A stretch of 64,000 nt of DNA from assembly GCA_017626045.1 (NCBI GenBank), contig JAGAJP010000059.1, positions 1-64,000 on the forward strand. The letters are read 5' to 3'. Within the stretch, counting starts at the first letter, position 1; the number at the start of each line of letters is the position of its first letter. The position numbers and the translations under genes were made by a program. Below, piece by piece: positions 34,269-44,071 of this stretch. The notes beneath the pieces are model-generated. The model was not told the DNA's origin. It was given only the letters and a program-made list of their open reading frames with translations, and did no database searches. The DNA comes from Muribaculaceae bacterium. GTDB taxonomy: Bacteria; Bacteroidota; Bacteroidia; Bacteroidales; Muribaculaceae.

Positions 34269-36410
34269 TCATGGCAGAGGTTTTATACCTTCCCATCTAA
34301 CGTCCCAGGTTCCGTCTTTCGGGAAACCGGGATTTTTCGTCCCGCAGCCGTCCCAGCCTGCCGTCATCAACGCAACTGCGGTGAGAAGTCCGCCGTTGCC
34401 GGGCAGATAGCAGCGAAGACGGTTGTCCTGAAAATTGTGTCCGTTCGGAAGGTAAGTGTTGGTGCGTTTGTCCATCAGAAGGGCGTTGATTGCCTTTTCA
34501 GGCTCTCCGACCCTTACCGCGCACATTGCCGTGGTGGGATAGTCCCAGCCCCATGTCTTGTCCCAGTTCCAGTTGTCATAGACCCAGTCAAACGTGTTGT
34601 TGAGTATCTTCGGATCGGCAAGAGGAGAGGCGGGGAGAATGCCGAGAGATCCGAGCACTGCCATGTGGTCGGAGGTGAAACGTATGTCCTCATAGGTCTG
34701 GGGCGCTGTTTCAGCTGCTAAATAAAGCGAGTCCTTGGCGGCAAGATGAGAAAGTTTTGCCGTTATCTTGTCCCACTCCGCATTTCTCGCGATACCCATG
34801 CGTTCTCTCCATTTGTTGGCGGTATTAAGCCCGAAATGCCAGTAAGACAGTTCAAACGGGGGATTCACTGTCTCCGACGCGCGAAGCGTTTCCTGCGCCG
34901 GAATTATTCCTTTGAGGATATATCGGTCGTTGTCCTTGTCATAGTCAGCGAACGACGCCATGAACTCAGCGGTCTTTTCCACGAGCGGATAATACTTTTT
35001 CACAAGGGCGCTGTCCTCAGGATTGGCGCGATGAAGGAGTTCCGCCAGATAGATGAGGTGAGGCTGCTGCCAGATAAGGAAGGAGCCTACTCCCGACGGT
35101 GCCTCTATCGATGACGGGTCGGTCATCTTCATCCATCTCGCACCTTCGAATCCCTGTCGTTTCGCGATATTCTCCGCATTTGAGAGTGCCTTCTCATACC
35201 AGGGCAGAGTACGAGCGAGCAGGTCTTCGTGGCCGTAGAGCGCGAACTGTGCCTGATGCCACCATATCATCTCGAGATGAAACTTGCCAAACCACGAGTT
35301 GTAGGTAAGGCCGGTTTCCTGAGGAGGTGTCGTTCCCGCGCAGTTGGCGGCAAGTAGATACTGCGACAGCACGACTCTGCGCTCGAGTTCCTTTGCCCTC
35401 GGGTCTGTGCAGTGGCTGAAATCCACAACTCCGCCTTCCCCCCAGAACTTCTGCCACCATTCCGAAGAGTCCTTGATTGCCTTGGAGGCATCGGGATTAG
35501 TGCCGTCGGTCCGGTTTTCGGTAAACTGGGCAGTTATTCTCCATTCATCGGAGTCGGGAGTGATGAGCACGCTGTTTGCTCCGTTTTTGGACGCTTCGCT
35601 GCTCCCTTTCCAGTTCAGGGTTATGTAGTAGGTAGTAGAATCGAGTGTATGCTTCACCACAGCTTTGCCTGGTTCTGAAAATACAATCTCTGACGTGTGC
35701 AGCGAGTCGGCGTTCCAGTCGCAAGCGTCATCGCTGTGCTTGCCGGTGGGGTAGGGCAGTCGAAGCGACACAGAATGTCTTCCGGGGTCTGAAATCTCAG
35801 CCGCGACAAGATCGAGGTTGGGGTCTGCTGCCGTCTTGACTTTCACCTGTTTGCCATCAACGGTAAATTTTGAGTCGAGAACTCCGTTCCACATGTCCAG
35901 AGTCTGGTCAACACCGGATATCGAACTGAAGTCGATGTCTGAGAATCCCAAAGCTCCTAAATGAAGTCTATGTGGATTGACGCGGAAATAGTTGCTTGCG
36001 TCCTTCAGTCTGCCGTCTTCCTTGAACTGCACTGAATACAGTTCCTTGCGCCCCCTGCCGAAGTCATACTCCTTGAGTGTCTCCTCATGACGGAAGTTTT
36101 CGGTGTTGGGATAGGAGTGCCAGCCCCAGTCGCTCATGGTGCCGAGAGGCACTCCGTTTGTATAGACTTCCGGGAATGTCTGGAGTCCTGTTATGTCTGC
36201 GGTAAACGCAAAACCGCCGTTGCCTACTGTAAAGGATGCCATTGTGTCGGCTTCGGTGATATGGGGATTATTGCGGTTTACAAGCGCATGACGGTCTATT
36301 CCATCTTTCTGACTGCCACACCCGGGCACAACTGCCGTCGCGACAAAGAGACTTGTCGCGACGGTAGTATATGTGAGTCCTTTGCAGATGGATCTGCCAA
36401 GTATTTTCAT
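34269..36410 (-). CDS. Six-hairpin glycosidase-like lipoprotein, family not assigned
   Basis: 713 aa. The N-terminus has a hydrophobic segment ending VVPGCGSQ, a plausible lipobox. FTVGNGGFAFTADITGLQTF near residue 60 and MSDWGWHSYPNTENFRHEE follow. The C-terminal half, with WFGKFHLEMIWWHQAQFALY and DNWNWDKTWGWDYPTTAMCA, reads as an (alpha/alpha)6 barrel like GH65/GH95-type enzymes. I cannot name a family. Placed between two GH28 fusion genes and a DUF4450 protein, it is probably a periplasmic exo-glycosidase on pectin fragments. Spacing on both sides is 4-5 bases. Confidence 0.65.
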   Translation of the reverse strand: MKILGRSICKGLTYTTVATSLFVATAVVPGCGSQKDGIDRHALVNRNNPHITEADTMASFTVGNGGFAFTADITGLQTFPEVYTNGVPLGTMSDWGWHSYPNTENFRHEETLKEYDFGRGRKELYSVQFKEDGRLKDASNYFRVNPHRLHLGALGFSDIDFSSISGVDQTLDMWNGVLDSKFTVDGKQVKVKTAADPNLDLVAAEISDPGRHSVSLRLPYPTGKHSDDACDWNADSLHTSEIVFSEPGKAVVKHTLDSTTYYITLNWKGSSEASKNGANSVLITPDSDEWRITAQFTENRTDGTNPDASKAIKDSSEWWQKFWGEGGVVDFSHCTDPRAKELERRVVLSQYLLAANCAGTTPPQETGLTYNSWFGKFHLEMIWWHQAQFALYGHEDLLARTLPWYEKALSNAENIAKRQGFEGARWMKMTDPSSIEAPSGVGSFLIWQQPHLIYLAELLHRANPEDSALVKKYYPLVEKTAEFMASFADYDKDNDRYILKGIIPAQETLRASETVNPPFELSYWHFGLNTANKWRERMGIARNAEWDKITAKLSHLAAKDSLYLAAETAPQTYEDIRFTSDHMAVLGSLGILPASPLADPKILNNTFDWVYDNWNWDKTWGWDYPTTAMCAVRVGEPEKAINALLMDKRTNTYLPNGHNFQDNRLRCYLPGNGGLLTAVALMTAGWDGCGTKNPGFPKDGTWDVRWEGIKPLP

Positions 36411-36415
36411 GATTT

Positions 36416-38947
36416 TTACTTTTTCAGGTTGTCATATTCAAGGCTTGAAAGTATGAACGGGCCAACGCCTTTGGCGTCATTGTCGCGGATTGGCTCGCTG
36501 AGATAGTATTCAAACGTGCCGTCGCGACGCTGGCTCTTGCCGCCGCCAAGTCCGGCAACCGCGCAACAGTTGGTCAGCGATATGGTGCCGTCAGGATTCT
36601 CCTTTATGAAGGTCTTTACCATTCCTTCGTAGCCTTTCTTGGCAGGCTCGAGATATGATTCGTCGAGGAAGCCGAGTCTTACGCTTCTCAGGAGATTGTA
36701 GACAAACATCGCCGTGGCGGTCGCCTCGAGATAGTTGCCTTCTCTTTCCGGGCTGTCCATCACCTGATACCATACTCCGGTCTTGGGATCCTGATATTTC
36801 ACCACGCCGTCGGCTATGCTCTTGAGGAGTTCGAGAAGTGCCGGGCGGTTGGGATTGTCCATCGGCATCTTTTCGAGGACATCGGTCAATGCCCATATAT
36901 ACCAGCCCATGGCGCGTCCCCAGGCGTGCTTCGATTGTCCTGTCTTTTTGTCTGCCCAGAATTGCTGGCGCTTTTCGTCCCATGCATGGCGATAGAGACC
37001 GGTCTTCGGGTCATAGGTCTTCTTGCCTACGGTGATAAACTGGTTTGCGATGTCGTCCCAGAGTTTAGGGTCACCGTTGAGATAACGGTTAACATACTCC
37101 GCATAGAAAGGCTGGCCCATATACAGTCCGTCGAGCCATGCCTGCCACGGATAGATCTTCTTGTGCCAGAAGTTCTTGGACTTGGTACGGGGCTGCTCGA
37201 GAAGTTGCGAGTAGATTGTGTCGGCTGCCATTCTGTAGCGGGGCTCGCCTGTGATGTCGAGTATCTTGAGCAGCAAGGTGCCTCCCTTGACGTTGTCGAT
37301 GTTGTAGGCTTCCTTCTTGAATGCCTTGATGGAGCCGTCGGGATTCACGAAGAAGTCCGCGTAGTTCTTCACATAGTCAAGCATTGCCTGGTCGTCATAG
37401 GCAAGCGCGGCCGCGAGGATGCCTTCAAGCTCGACTGCGGCGGCGTAACTCCACTTGACGCCTGTCACGTCGATTTTCTCGCTGTTCGGAATCCTGGTCA
37501 TTTCAGATTTAGCCATCTTGTAGGCAAGAGGCTTGCCGTAGAGGCACTCTACACCGTTGATCTTAAGGTTGTCGAATACTATGTCCTTGACTTGACCTGT
37601 GATGTTGTTGCCGTCGGCTACACCGTTGAAGTTGCAGTCCTTGACCTCTACGCCATACACGTTGCAACGGTCTTTCAGACCCACTATCATTACACCGTAT
37701 TTGCTCTTATTGCAGTTTACGTTCTCAAGATATACGTTTCTTACCGTCGGAGGAAAGTCACGGCGGCATTTCTCGTTTGCCTCATAGTCAAGGTTGATCT
37801 TCAGTACGGCTTCCTTACACTGTCCAACCTCTACGTTGCGAACATAGATGTCTTCGATAAGACCGCCTCGGCAAGGATTGGTCTTGATGCGTATCACGCG
37901 GTCAAGCTCCGGGCTGTCCATCTTGCAGTTTTCCACAAACAGGGTCTTGTAGCCTCCGGAGATCTCGCTGCCGATAACCACGCCGCCATGTCCGTTCTTC
38001 ATATAGCAGTTGCGAACAATGATGTTCTCGCTCGGAAGTGCCCAACGAAGTCCGTCCCTGTTGCGGCCGCTCTTGATTGCTATGCAGTCGTCACCGGTGT
38101 CGAAGAAGCAGTTTTCTATCAATACGTCCTTGCACGATTCCGGATCGCAGCCGTCGCCGTTGGGGCCGTCGTTCTGAACATGTACGCCACGAACAGTCAC
38201 ATTCTGGCAGCGAAGGGGGTGCATAACCCAAAACGCAGCCCTGAGCATGGTGACATCTTCTATAAGTACATTCTTGCAGTCTACGGGATTCACAAGCTGG
38301 ACTCGCATACCGTAGCCGTCACCCATCTTGCGCTCTTCTACCGGCACACCGTTTTCATTCCATTCCTGGAGCTGCGGACGTCCGATACGCTGTGACTGCT
38401 GGCCTTCTTTCCAGCCCCAGCGAGCGTTGCCTACCATGCCCCACCAGTTGTCGCGGCTCGCGCCGCCGTCGATTGTGCCTTTGCCTGTGATGGCGATGTT
38501 CTCCTGCTTGTAGGCGTAGATCATCGGGGAATAGTTGTAGCAGTCCATACCCTCCCAGCGGGTGAGTACTATCGGATACTCCTTGACATCTGTGGTGAAG
38601 AGGAGGGTCGCTCCTTCCTCAAGATGAAGGTTGACGTTGCTCAGAAGTGTTATAGGACCGGTGAGCCATGTGCCGGCAGGTACTACCACACGGCCGCCTC
38701 CCTCGTCATGACATTTCTGTATTGCCTTGTTGATCATCTTTGTGTAAAGATAACCTTCCTTCTTGCTTTTTTTGCCGAACTTTAGGATATTGAAGTCCTT
38801 GTCGGGAAATTCGGGCGCCTTGATGCGTGCCTCTACCTGAGGATACACTTCGGTCCAGGCTTTCTTTGACCTTTCGGCTATCCCCTCCGCCTGTGCTGCT
38901 ATCACGCATGCCGCGGCGGTAGCGAGTGTAATCAGTTTTTTCTTCAT
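36416..38947 (-). CDS. GH28 polygalacturonase-GH105 fusion, secreted
   Basis: 843 aa from ATG 38945-38947 (KKKLITLATAAACVIAAQAE signal); in-frame ATGs upstream overlap the preceding gene. The GH28 beta-helix covers residues about 35-480, with catalytic blocks GPNGDGCDPESC, DTGDDCIAIKSG, NGHGGVVIG and VIRIKTNP. A GH105-type (alpha/alpha)6 domain follows to the end (KNFWHKKIYPWQAWLDGLYM, SKHAWGRAMGWYIWAL). One polypeptide could thus remove both saturated galacturonate and unsaturated uronyl ends from homogalacturonan or RG-I oligosaccharides. It is preceded 4 bases upstream by the CE12-GH28 gene. Confidence 0.9.
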   Translation of the reverse strand: MKKKLITLATAAACVIAAQAEGIAERSKKAWTEVYPQVEARIKAPEFPDKDFNILKFGKKSKKEGYLYTKMINKAIQKCHDEGGGRVVVPAGTWLTGPITLLSNVNLHLEEGATLLFTTDVKEYPIVLTRWEGMDCYNYSPMIYAYKQENIAITGKGTIDGGASRDNWWGMVGNARWGWKEGQQSQRIGRPQLQEWNENGVPVEERKMGDGYGMRVQLVNPVDCKNVLIEDVTMLRAAFWVMHPLRCQNVTVRGVHVQNDGPNGDGCDPESCKDVLIENCFFDTGDDCIAIKSGRNRDGLRWALPSENIIVRNCYMKNGHGGVVIGSEISGGYKTLFVENCKMDSPELDRVIRIKTNPCRGGLIEDIYVRNVEVGQCKEAVLKINLDYEANEKCRRDFPPTVRNVYLENVNCNKSKYGVMIVGLKDRCNVYGVEVKDCNFNGVADGNNITGQVKDIVFDNLKINGVECLYGKPLAYKMAKSEMTRIPNSEKIDVTGVKWSYAAAVELEGILAAALAYDDQAMLDYVKNYADFFVNPDGSIKAFKKEAYNIDNVKGGTLLLKILDITGEPRYRMAADTIYSQLLEQPRTKSKNFWHKKIYPWQAWLDGLYMGQPFYAEYVNRYLNGDPKLWDDIANQFITVGKKTYDPKTGLYRHAWDEKRQQFWADKKTGQSKHAWGRAMGWYIWALTDVLEKMPMDNPNRPALLELLKSIADGVVKYQDPKTGVWYQVMDSPEREGNYLEATATAMFVYNLLRSVRLGFLDESYLEPAKKGYEGMVKTFIKENPDGTISLTNCCAVAGLGGGKSQRRDGTFEYYLSEPIRDNDAKGVGPFILSSLEYDNLKK

Positions 38948-38951
38948 GATG

Positions 38952-41060
38952 TTATAGTTTGTCATATTCATTTTCTTCGGGTGCATTCGACCTCTCAACT
39001 TTGGGAGTGAATGCCTTGCCGTTCATTCTAACATTCTCGAACTTTACGTCGGGATAAGCGACAACTGTAAGCGACGGATCTTTAGCCTGCACGTTGACGT
39101 TCTTGAATTCTATATCGTTGACGAGATCGTCGGGATTGCCCTGAATGTGGCAGAGTGTGTTGCAGTTGACATCTACATTCTCGATAGTGATGTCGCGAAC
39201 CACTCCATACGGACGCTCGTTGCTGCCCTCGAGAGTGAAGAACTGTTTCCATGGCTTCATGTCCATGACCGTGCCGCAGGTGCCGGTGATGTTCTCTATC
39301 CTTACGTTTTCATACACCTGATAGGTGTCCGGGCGCATTTTCAGTCGCAGTATCGCGGCGTTGATGTCTACCTTGCAGTTCCTTACCGTCACATTGCGGG
39401 CATGAACGCATTCGCTGCCCAATGTCAGCACTCCATGCAGGTTCCGTCCGAATTCACAGTTCTCCACAAGAATGTCCTCGCAGATGCCGTTGTCCATAGT
39501 GCGGTTGGCGTAGACTCCCTTACCGCCTTTCAGGCATACGCCGTCGTCATCGCAGTTGAGATAGCAGTTGCGCACTGTCACTCTTCTGCAGGCGTCAAGG
39601 TCGAGCGCGTCACTGCTCGGAGCACGCACTTCGCCGCGAGGCGCAGTGATGCGGCAGTTTTCTATCAACACGTCGTCACACATATAGAGATGGGTGGTCC
39701 AGAATGGTGAGTTCTGAAGATTAACTCCGGATATCAGAAGATCGTTGCATCCCCAGAGGAACACAAGTCTCGGTCTGCGGACCTCAAGGTTGGTCCATTC
39801 TCTGCCGTTCTCCACGGCACGGTCACGGTTTGCCCAGAAGTCAAGCCAGTATTTAAGTCCGTTGCCGTCGATTGTTCCTTCACCTGTGATAGCGAAACCT
39901 TTCACAAAGTAGGCGTTGATCAGCGCTGCATAATAGTAGATGCTTTTGCCCTCCATGCGCGACGGAATCAGCGGGAAATCCGCTATATCGTCCGAGCCCT
40001 TGATCTTGGCGCCTTTCTCCAGATGAAGTCTCGTCCCGGGTTTGAAAAACAATGCACCGGTGAGATATGTGCCCGCCGGGAAGACGATCTCGCCTCCGCC
40101 ATTCGCTTCGGCGATGTCTATTATCTTCTGGATGGCTTCCGTCTGAAGTTTCGTGCTGTCGTTGGCATAAACGGCCATGTCGGTTACACGGTATTTCATG
40201 TCGCGGGCACGGTCTTTCGGTATAATGTACTTGCCAAGGTCTGGAACTCTCGCTGCGAGGGAGTCCGCTGCTATTCTGGCGAGAACCGTCGCGCCGTATA
40301 TATTGAGGTGTGTGTTGTCGATCTTTCCTTTAGGGCAGAATTTATATTTGCCCTCGGGTATCCACATGAAGAGGGAGCGAGACTTGTCGCGCCCGAGATA
40401 CTGTATGAGGCTTCTTGTGGAGGCGTTCATGTCGATGAATGTCACCTTCTCTTTCCTGGCGACATTCTTTGGACTCTGCAGATATGCTCCGTGAGTGTCG
40501 ACGAGTGTAAGGCCTTCATTGGCGGGATCGGTGTTGGAGGGTGGTCCGACCCTCTGTCCGGATTCTCCGTCGCTGACGTCCTTGGTGTTGTCGGCTTTAT
40601 CCGAAGGGAAGTTCCTTCTTGCTATTGAGTTCATCAATATCGGGGTGGCTCCTTTCTTCTTCACGTCCTTTACCATCTTTGTAAGGTTGGCATCGAAAGT
40701 GCTTCCGGGGATTGAGTACCGGTCGGGGCTTTTCGGTTTCTCGTCATTGTGACCGAACTGAATGATGACAAAGTCGCCTTTCTTCACGCCTGCCATCATC
40801 TTGTCCCATCTGCCGCTTTCGATGAAACTCTTGCTGCTCTGCCCGTTTACGGCATGGTTGGAAACCTTTACAGCTCCTTCCACAAGCATGGGAAGCATCT
40901 GTCCCCAGCCTCGTTCTTGCTTCTCGTCATCAATCTTCTTGTCTGCCATAGTCGAGTCGCCCGCCATCCAGATGGTCACTGAGTCGGGGCGTTCCTCGGC
41001 TACGACACACGCCGGCAGCATTGCTGCCAGCGTGAGTATGAATATAGTTAGTCTTTTCAT
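38952..41060 (-). CDS. CE12 acetylesterase-GH28 fusion, secreted
   Basis: 702 aa from ATG 41058-41060 (KRLTIFILTLAAMLPACVVA signal; possible lipobox LPAC). Residues about 25-270 form an SGNH esterase of the CE12 rhamnogalacturonan acetylesterase type: WMAGDSTMADK (nucleophile Ser), QFGHNDEK and GKIDNTHLNIYGA (Asp/His). Residues about 295-702 are GH28: PSSDALDLDAC, NCDDDGVCLKGG, LHGVLTLGSE and ILRLKMRP. It would deacetylate and cleave pectin oligosaccharides in the periplasm. It follows exuT after 22 bases. Confidence 0.9.
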   Translation of the reverse strand: MKRLTIFILTLAAMLPACVVAEERPDSVTIWMAGDSTMADKKIDDEKQERGWGQMLPMLVEGAVKVSNHAVNGQSSKSFIESGRWDKMMAGVKKGDFVIIQFGHNDEKPKSPDRYSIPGSTFDANLTKMVKDVKKKGATPILMNSIARRNFPSDKADNTKDVSDGESGQRVGPPSNTDPANEGLTLVDTHGAYLQSPKNVARKEKVTFIDMNASTRSLIQYLGRDKSRSLFMWIPEGKYKFCPKGKIDNTHLNIYGATVLARIAADSLAARVPDLGKYIIPKDRARDMKYRVTDMAVYANDSTKLQTEAIQKIIDIAEANGGGEIVFPAGTYLTGALFFKPGTRLHLEKGAKIKGSDDIADFPLIPSRMEGKSIYYYAALINAYFVKGFAITGEGTIDGNGLKYWLDFWANRDRAVENGREWTNLEVRRPRLVFLWGCNDLLISGVNLQNSPFWTTHLYMCDDVLIENCRITAPRGEVRAPSSDALDLDACRRVTVRNCYLNCDDDGVCLKGGKGVYANRTMDNGICEDILVENCEFGRNLHGVLTLGSECVHARNVTVRNCKVDINAAILRLKMRPDTYQVYENVRIENITGTCGTVMDMKPWKQFFTLEGSNERPYGVVRDITIENVDVNCNTLCHIQGNPDDLVNDIEFKNVNVQAKDPSLTVVAYPDVKFENVRMNGKAFTPKVERSNAPEENEYDKL

Positions 41061-41082
41061 GTATATTTCGGGGTATATGGAG

Positions 41083-42585
41083 TTATGCAACATCAATCTT
41101 CTTGTAACGCGGCACAAGAAGTTTCATGATGCACCAGCCCACCAGATAGGCAAGTCCGCAAATGCAGAACACTATAAAGTAACCTGCAGGCTTGCCGGTA
41201 AAGCTCATGAACGACATCTGCACCTGATCGGCATAGTCAAACAGGATACCCGAGCCATAGTTGATAAGGCTCGATCCGATGCCGCCTGCCATGCCGCCTA
41301 TACCGATGATGGTGGCTATGGTGCTCTTCGGGAACATGTCACCTACTACAGAATAGATGTTGGCGCTCCATGACTGGTGTGCCGCGCCTGCTATACCGAT
41401 GATGATAATCGGAAGCCAGGGAGATACACCGCTGAGAGGCTGCGCAAGCAGTGCCAGGATAGGGAACAGCGCGAAGATGAACATTGCTTTCATGCGTGCG
41501 GAGTAGGGGTCTACCCTGAGTCCGCGCTTCGCTGCGTTGTCAATGAATATCGCCGGCAGTTTGCCGCCATAGATCGAGAGCATCGTTATCAGATACAATA
41601 CGAAGATCATCAGCATGCCTTCACCCTCCGATGTGGAGAGCTTGAATACATCAGTGATATAGGCGGGAGTCCAGAACAGGAAGAACCACCACACGCCGTC
41701 GGTGAGGAACTTGCCGAAGAATACCGCCCAGGTCTGCGGGTATTTGAAACATTTGAAGAAGGGGATGGTAGCGGTTTCGCTGTCCTCTATCTCTGCCTTT
41801 TCCGTTGCAGTCTCGTCGGGTGTTGTGTTGTCCTGCTCGATATAGGCAAGCTCTGCTTTGTTCACGCGAGGATTGGAAGCAGGTTCCTTATAAAGGAAAA
41901 TCCAGAAGCCCATCCATACGAAGCCGAGTCCGCCGATTACGATGAATGCCATTTCCCAGCCGTTGCCCCAGCCTATGCTCTGGAAGAACTTCGCGAGCGG
42001 GCCGATGGTGAAGGGCGCAATAAGCGCGCCTATCGCAGAGCCTGCGTTGAAGATGGATGTGGCATACGCGCGGTCGCGTTTCGGGAAATACTCTGCTGTT
42101 ACCTTGATGGCGGCAGGGAAGTTGCCTGCCTCACCAAGTGCCAGTATCGTACGGGCTGCCAAGAAATAATACACTGATACGGTGGCGATAGTCGCAGCCG
42201 TTGTACCTGCGGCGTCAAGTAGATCCGCTGAGGTGTGGAGACCGAGGGTGTGCTCTGTCGCCCAGCCGCACGCTGCGTGGAGACACGCGCCGGCTGACCA
42301 TACGCCGATTGCCCAGAGATAGCCTTTCTTGGTGCCCATCCAGTCCACGAATCGACCTGCAAGCAGATTGGCTACGGCATACACTATGGAGAAGACTCCC
42401 GTGATGAGACCGTAGTTGGCGTCGGTCCAGTGAAACTCAGGAGAGATGAACTCCTTCCATGTCAGCGACAGCACCTGACGGTCCATATAGTTGACCGTGG
42501 TCGCGAAAAAGAGAAGCATACAGATGATCCACCTGAAACTGGTCATCTTCTGATTTGCTTCCGCAAGTTTTGTTGTTGTGGCCAT
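41083..42585 (-). CDS. exuT: Hexuronate transporter (ExuT-like MFS)
   Basis: 500 aa, 12 membrane segments. FFATTVNYMDRQVLSLTWKE in helix 1 and ILALGEAGNFPAAIKVTAEY with FPKRDRAYATSIFNAGSAI in helices 4-5 are landmarks of the anion:cation symporter family containing ExuT. It would import galacturonate or glucuronate with protons across the inner membrane. It sits 2 bases after uxaC and just before the pectin hydrolases, linking extracellular release to catabolism. The long loop between helices 6 and 7 is acidic, an ordinary feature. Confidence 0.9.
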   Translation of the reverse strand: MATTTKLAEANQKMTSFRWIICMLLFFATTVNYMDRQVLSLTWKEFISPEFHWTDANYGLITGVFSIVYAVANLLAGRFVDWMGTKKGYLWAIGVWSAGACLHAACGWATEHTLGLHTSADLLDAAGTTAATIATVSVYYFLAARTILALGEAGNFPAAIKVTAEYFPKRDRAYATSIFNAGSAIGALIAPFTIGPLAKFFQSIGWGNGWEMAFIVIGGLGFVWMGFWIFLYKEPASNPRVNKAELAYIEQDNTTPDETATEKAEIEDSETATIPFFKCFKYPQTWAVFFGKFLTDGVWWFFLFWTPAYITDVFKLSTSEGEGMLMIFVLYLITMLSIYGGKLPAIFIDNAAKRGLRVDPYSARMKAMFIFALFPILALLAQPLSGVSPWLPIIIIGIAGAAHQSWSANIYSVVGDMFPKSTIATIIGIGGMAGGIGSSLINYGSGILFDYADQVQMSFMSFTGKPAGYFIVFCICGLAYLVGWCIMKLLVPRYKKIDVA

Positions 42586-42587
42586 AA

Positions 42588-44003
42588 TCAGAATTTGAAG
42601 TAGTTCTTGGCGTTGTTGTAGCAGATGTCTTCTATCATCTGGTTGACTCTCTTCTCTTCATATCCGGTGTAGGGTATTTCGCCGTTCTCGATGTCTGTGC
42701 CTACGAGGTTGCAGAGTGTGCGGCGGAAATATTCGTGACGCGGATATGACAGGAAAGAGCGGCTGTCGGTGAGCATGCCCACAAAACGGCTCAGAAGTCC
42801 GAGCAGTGACAGTGCGTTCATCTGCTTCTGCATTCCGTCTTTCTGATCGAGGAACCACCAGCCGGAACCAAGCTGTATCTTGCCGGCTACGCTACCGTCC
42901 TGGAAGTTGCCGAGCATTGTCGCCATCACTTCGTTGGCACACGGATTCAAATTGTAGAGTATGGTCTTGGCAAGTTTGCCGCGGCTGTTGAGCTTGTCGA
43001 GATATTTCGCACATTTCTTGGCGGTGTTGAATTCGCCGATTGAGTCGAATCCGGTGTCAGGACCGAGAAGTTTGAACATCTTCGAGTTGTTGTCGCGAAT
43101 GGCGCCATAATGGAACTGCTGGGTCCAGCCGCTCTCGTAGTCCATCTCGCCGAACACTACCAACATCGCACTCTTGAATTTATCTACCTCTTCGGGGCTC
43201 AATGTGCCGCCGTCGATGATTTTTGCGAATATGGCATCAATCTCCGGCTGGGTGTAGTCTTCCGCGTAGAATTCCTCGATTCCATGGTCGGATAGACGGC
43301 AGCCCATCTCCTCGAAGAAGTCATGACGCTTCTGAAGCGCGTCAACAAGATCGCTGAATGAGCGTATCTCTACGTCGGCGGCTGCTCCTAATTTTGCGAT
43401 ATACTCGCGGTATTCCTCCGGCTTGTCGACTGCCATGGCTTTGTCGGGACGCCATGTCGGAAGCATCTTGATCTCAAAGCCTGACTCCTTGACCTGCTTG
43501 TGATACTCAAGAGTGTCGGCGGGATCGTCGGTGGTGCACACCGTCTCCACATTGTAGCGGCGCATAAGGCCACGAGCTGTCATATTCGGGTCGTTGCGAA
43601 GCTTGTCGTTGCATTCATCGAAGATTTCTTTGGCTGTCTCGGGATTCAGAAGTTTGTCGATACCGAATGCAGTCTTCAGTTCCAGATGAGTCCAGTGATA
43701 GAGGGGATTCCTGAAGGTATAGGGCACAGTCTCTGCCCATTTCTGGAATTTTTCCCAGTCGGATGTATCCTTTCCGGTGCAATATTTCTCGTCTACTCCG
43801 TTGCTGCGCATGGCACGCCATTTGTAATGGTCGCCGCCGAGCCATATTTCGGTTATCGAAGAGAACCTATGGTCATCAGCCACCATCTTCGGAATCAGAT
43901 GGCAGTGGTAGTCTATTATCGGCATCTTTGCCGCATGCTCATGATAGAGTTTCTGAGCTGTTTCTGTCTGCAACAGAAAGTTTTCATCCATAAATGGTTT
44001 CAT
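42588..44003 (-). CDS. uxaC: Uronate isomerase
   Basis: 471 aa, the usual length. It converts D-galacturonate to D-tagaturonate (or D-glucuronate to D-fructuronate) in the cytoplasm. AKMPIIDYHCHLIPKMVADD near residue 28 holds the metal-binding HxH of the amidohydrolase-like barrel; TVCTTDDPADTLEYH and GMLTDSRSFLSYPRHEYFRR are further family blocks. Start at ATG 44001-44003; an ATG four codons later is possible. It sits between uxaA and exuT. Confidence 0.95.
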   Translation of the reverse strand: MKPFMDENFLLQTETAQKLYHEHAAKMPIIDYHCHLIPKMVADDHRFSSITEIWLGGDHYKWRAMRSNGVDEKYCTGKDTSDWEKFQKWAETVPYTFRNPLYHWTHLELKTAFGIDKLLNPETAKEIFDECNDKLRNDPNMTARGLMRRYNVETVCTTDDPADTLEYHKQVKESGFEIKMLPTWRPDKAMAVDKPEEYREYIAKLGAAADVEIRSFSDLVDALQKRHDFFEEMGCRLSDHGIEEFYAEDYTQPEIDAIFAKIIDGGTLSPEEVDKFKSAMLVVFGEMDYESGWTQQFHYGAIRDNNSKMFKLLGPDTGFDSIGEFNTAKKCAKYLDKLNSRGKLAKTILYNLNPCANEVMATMLGNFQDGSVAGKIQLGSGWWFLDQKDGMQKQMNALSLLGLLSRFVGMLTDSRSFLSYPRHEYFRRTLCNLVGTDIENGEIPYTGYEEKRVNQMIEDICYNNAKNYFKF

Positions 44004-44071
44004 ATGCTTGTATTTTGTTAGTTTTCTTGTATTTAGATACTTTTCTCTTTATCGTAGCGGATATTCGCGCG

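Noticed and set aside
36926-38395. 489-codon open frame on the plus strand
   Set aside because: It lies entirely antisense to the GH28-GH105 gene, whose motifs are clear; its sequence is Val/Cys-rich shadow protein.
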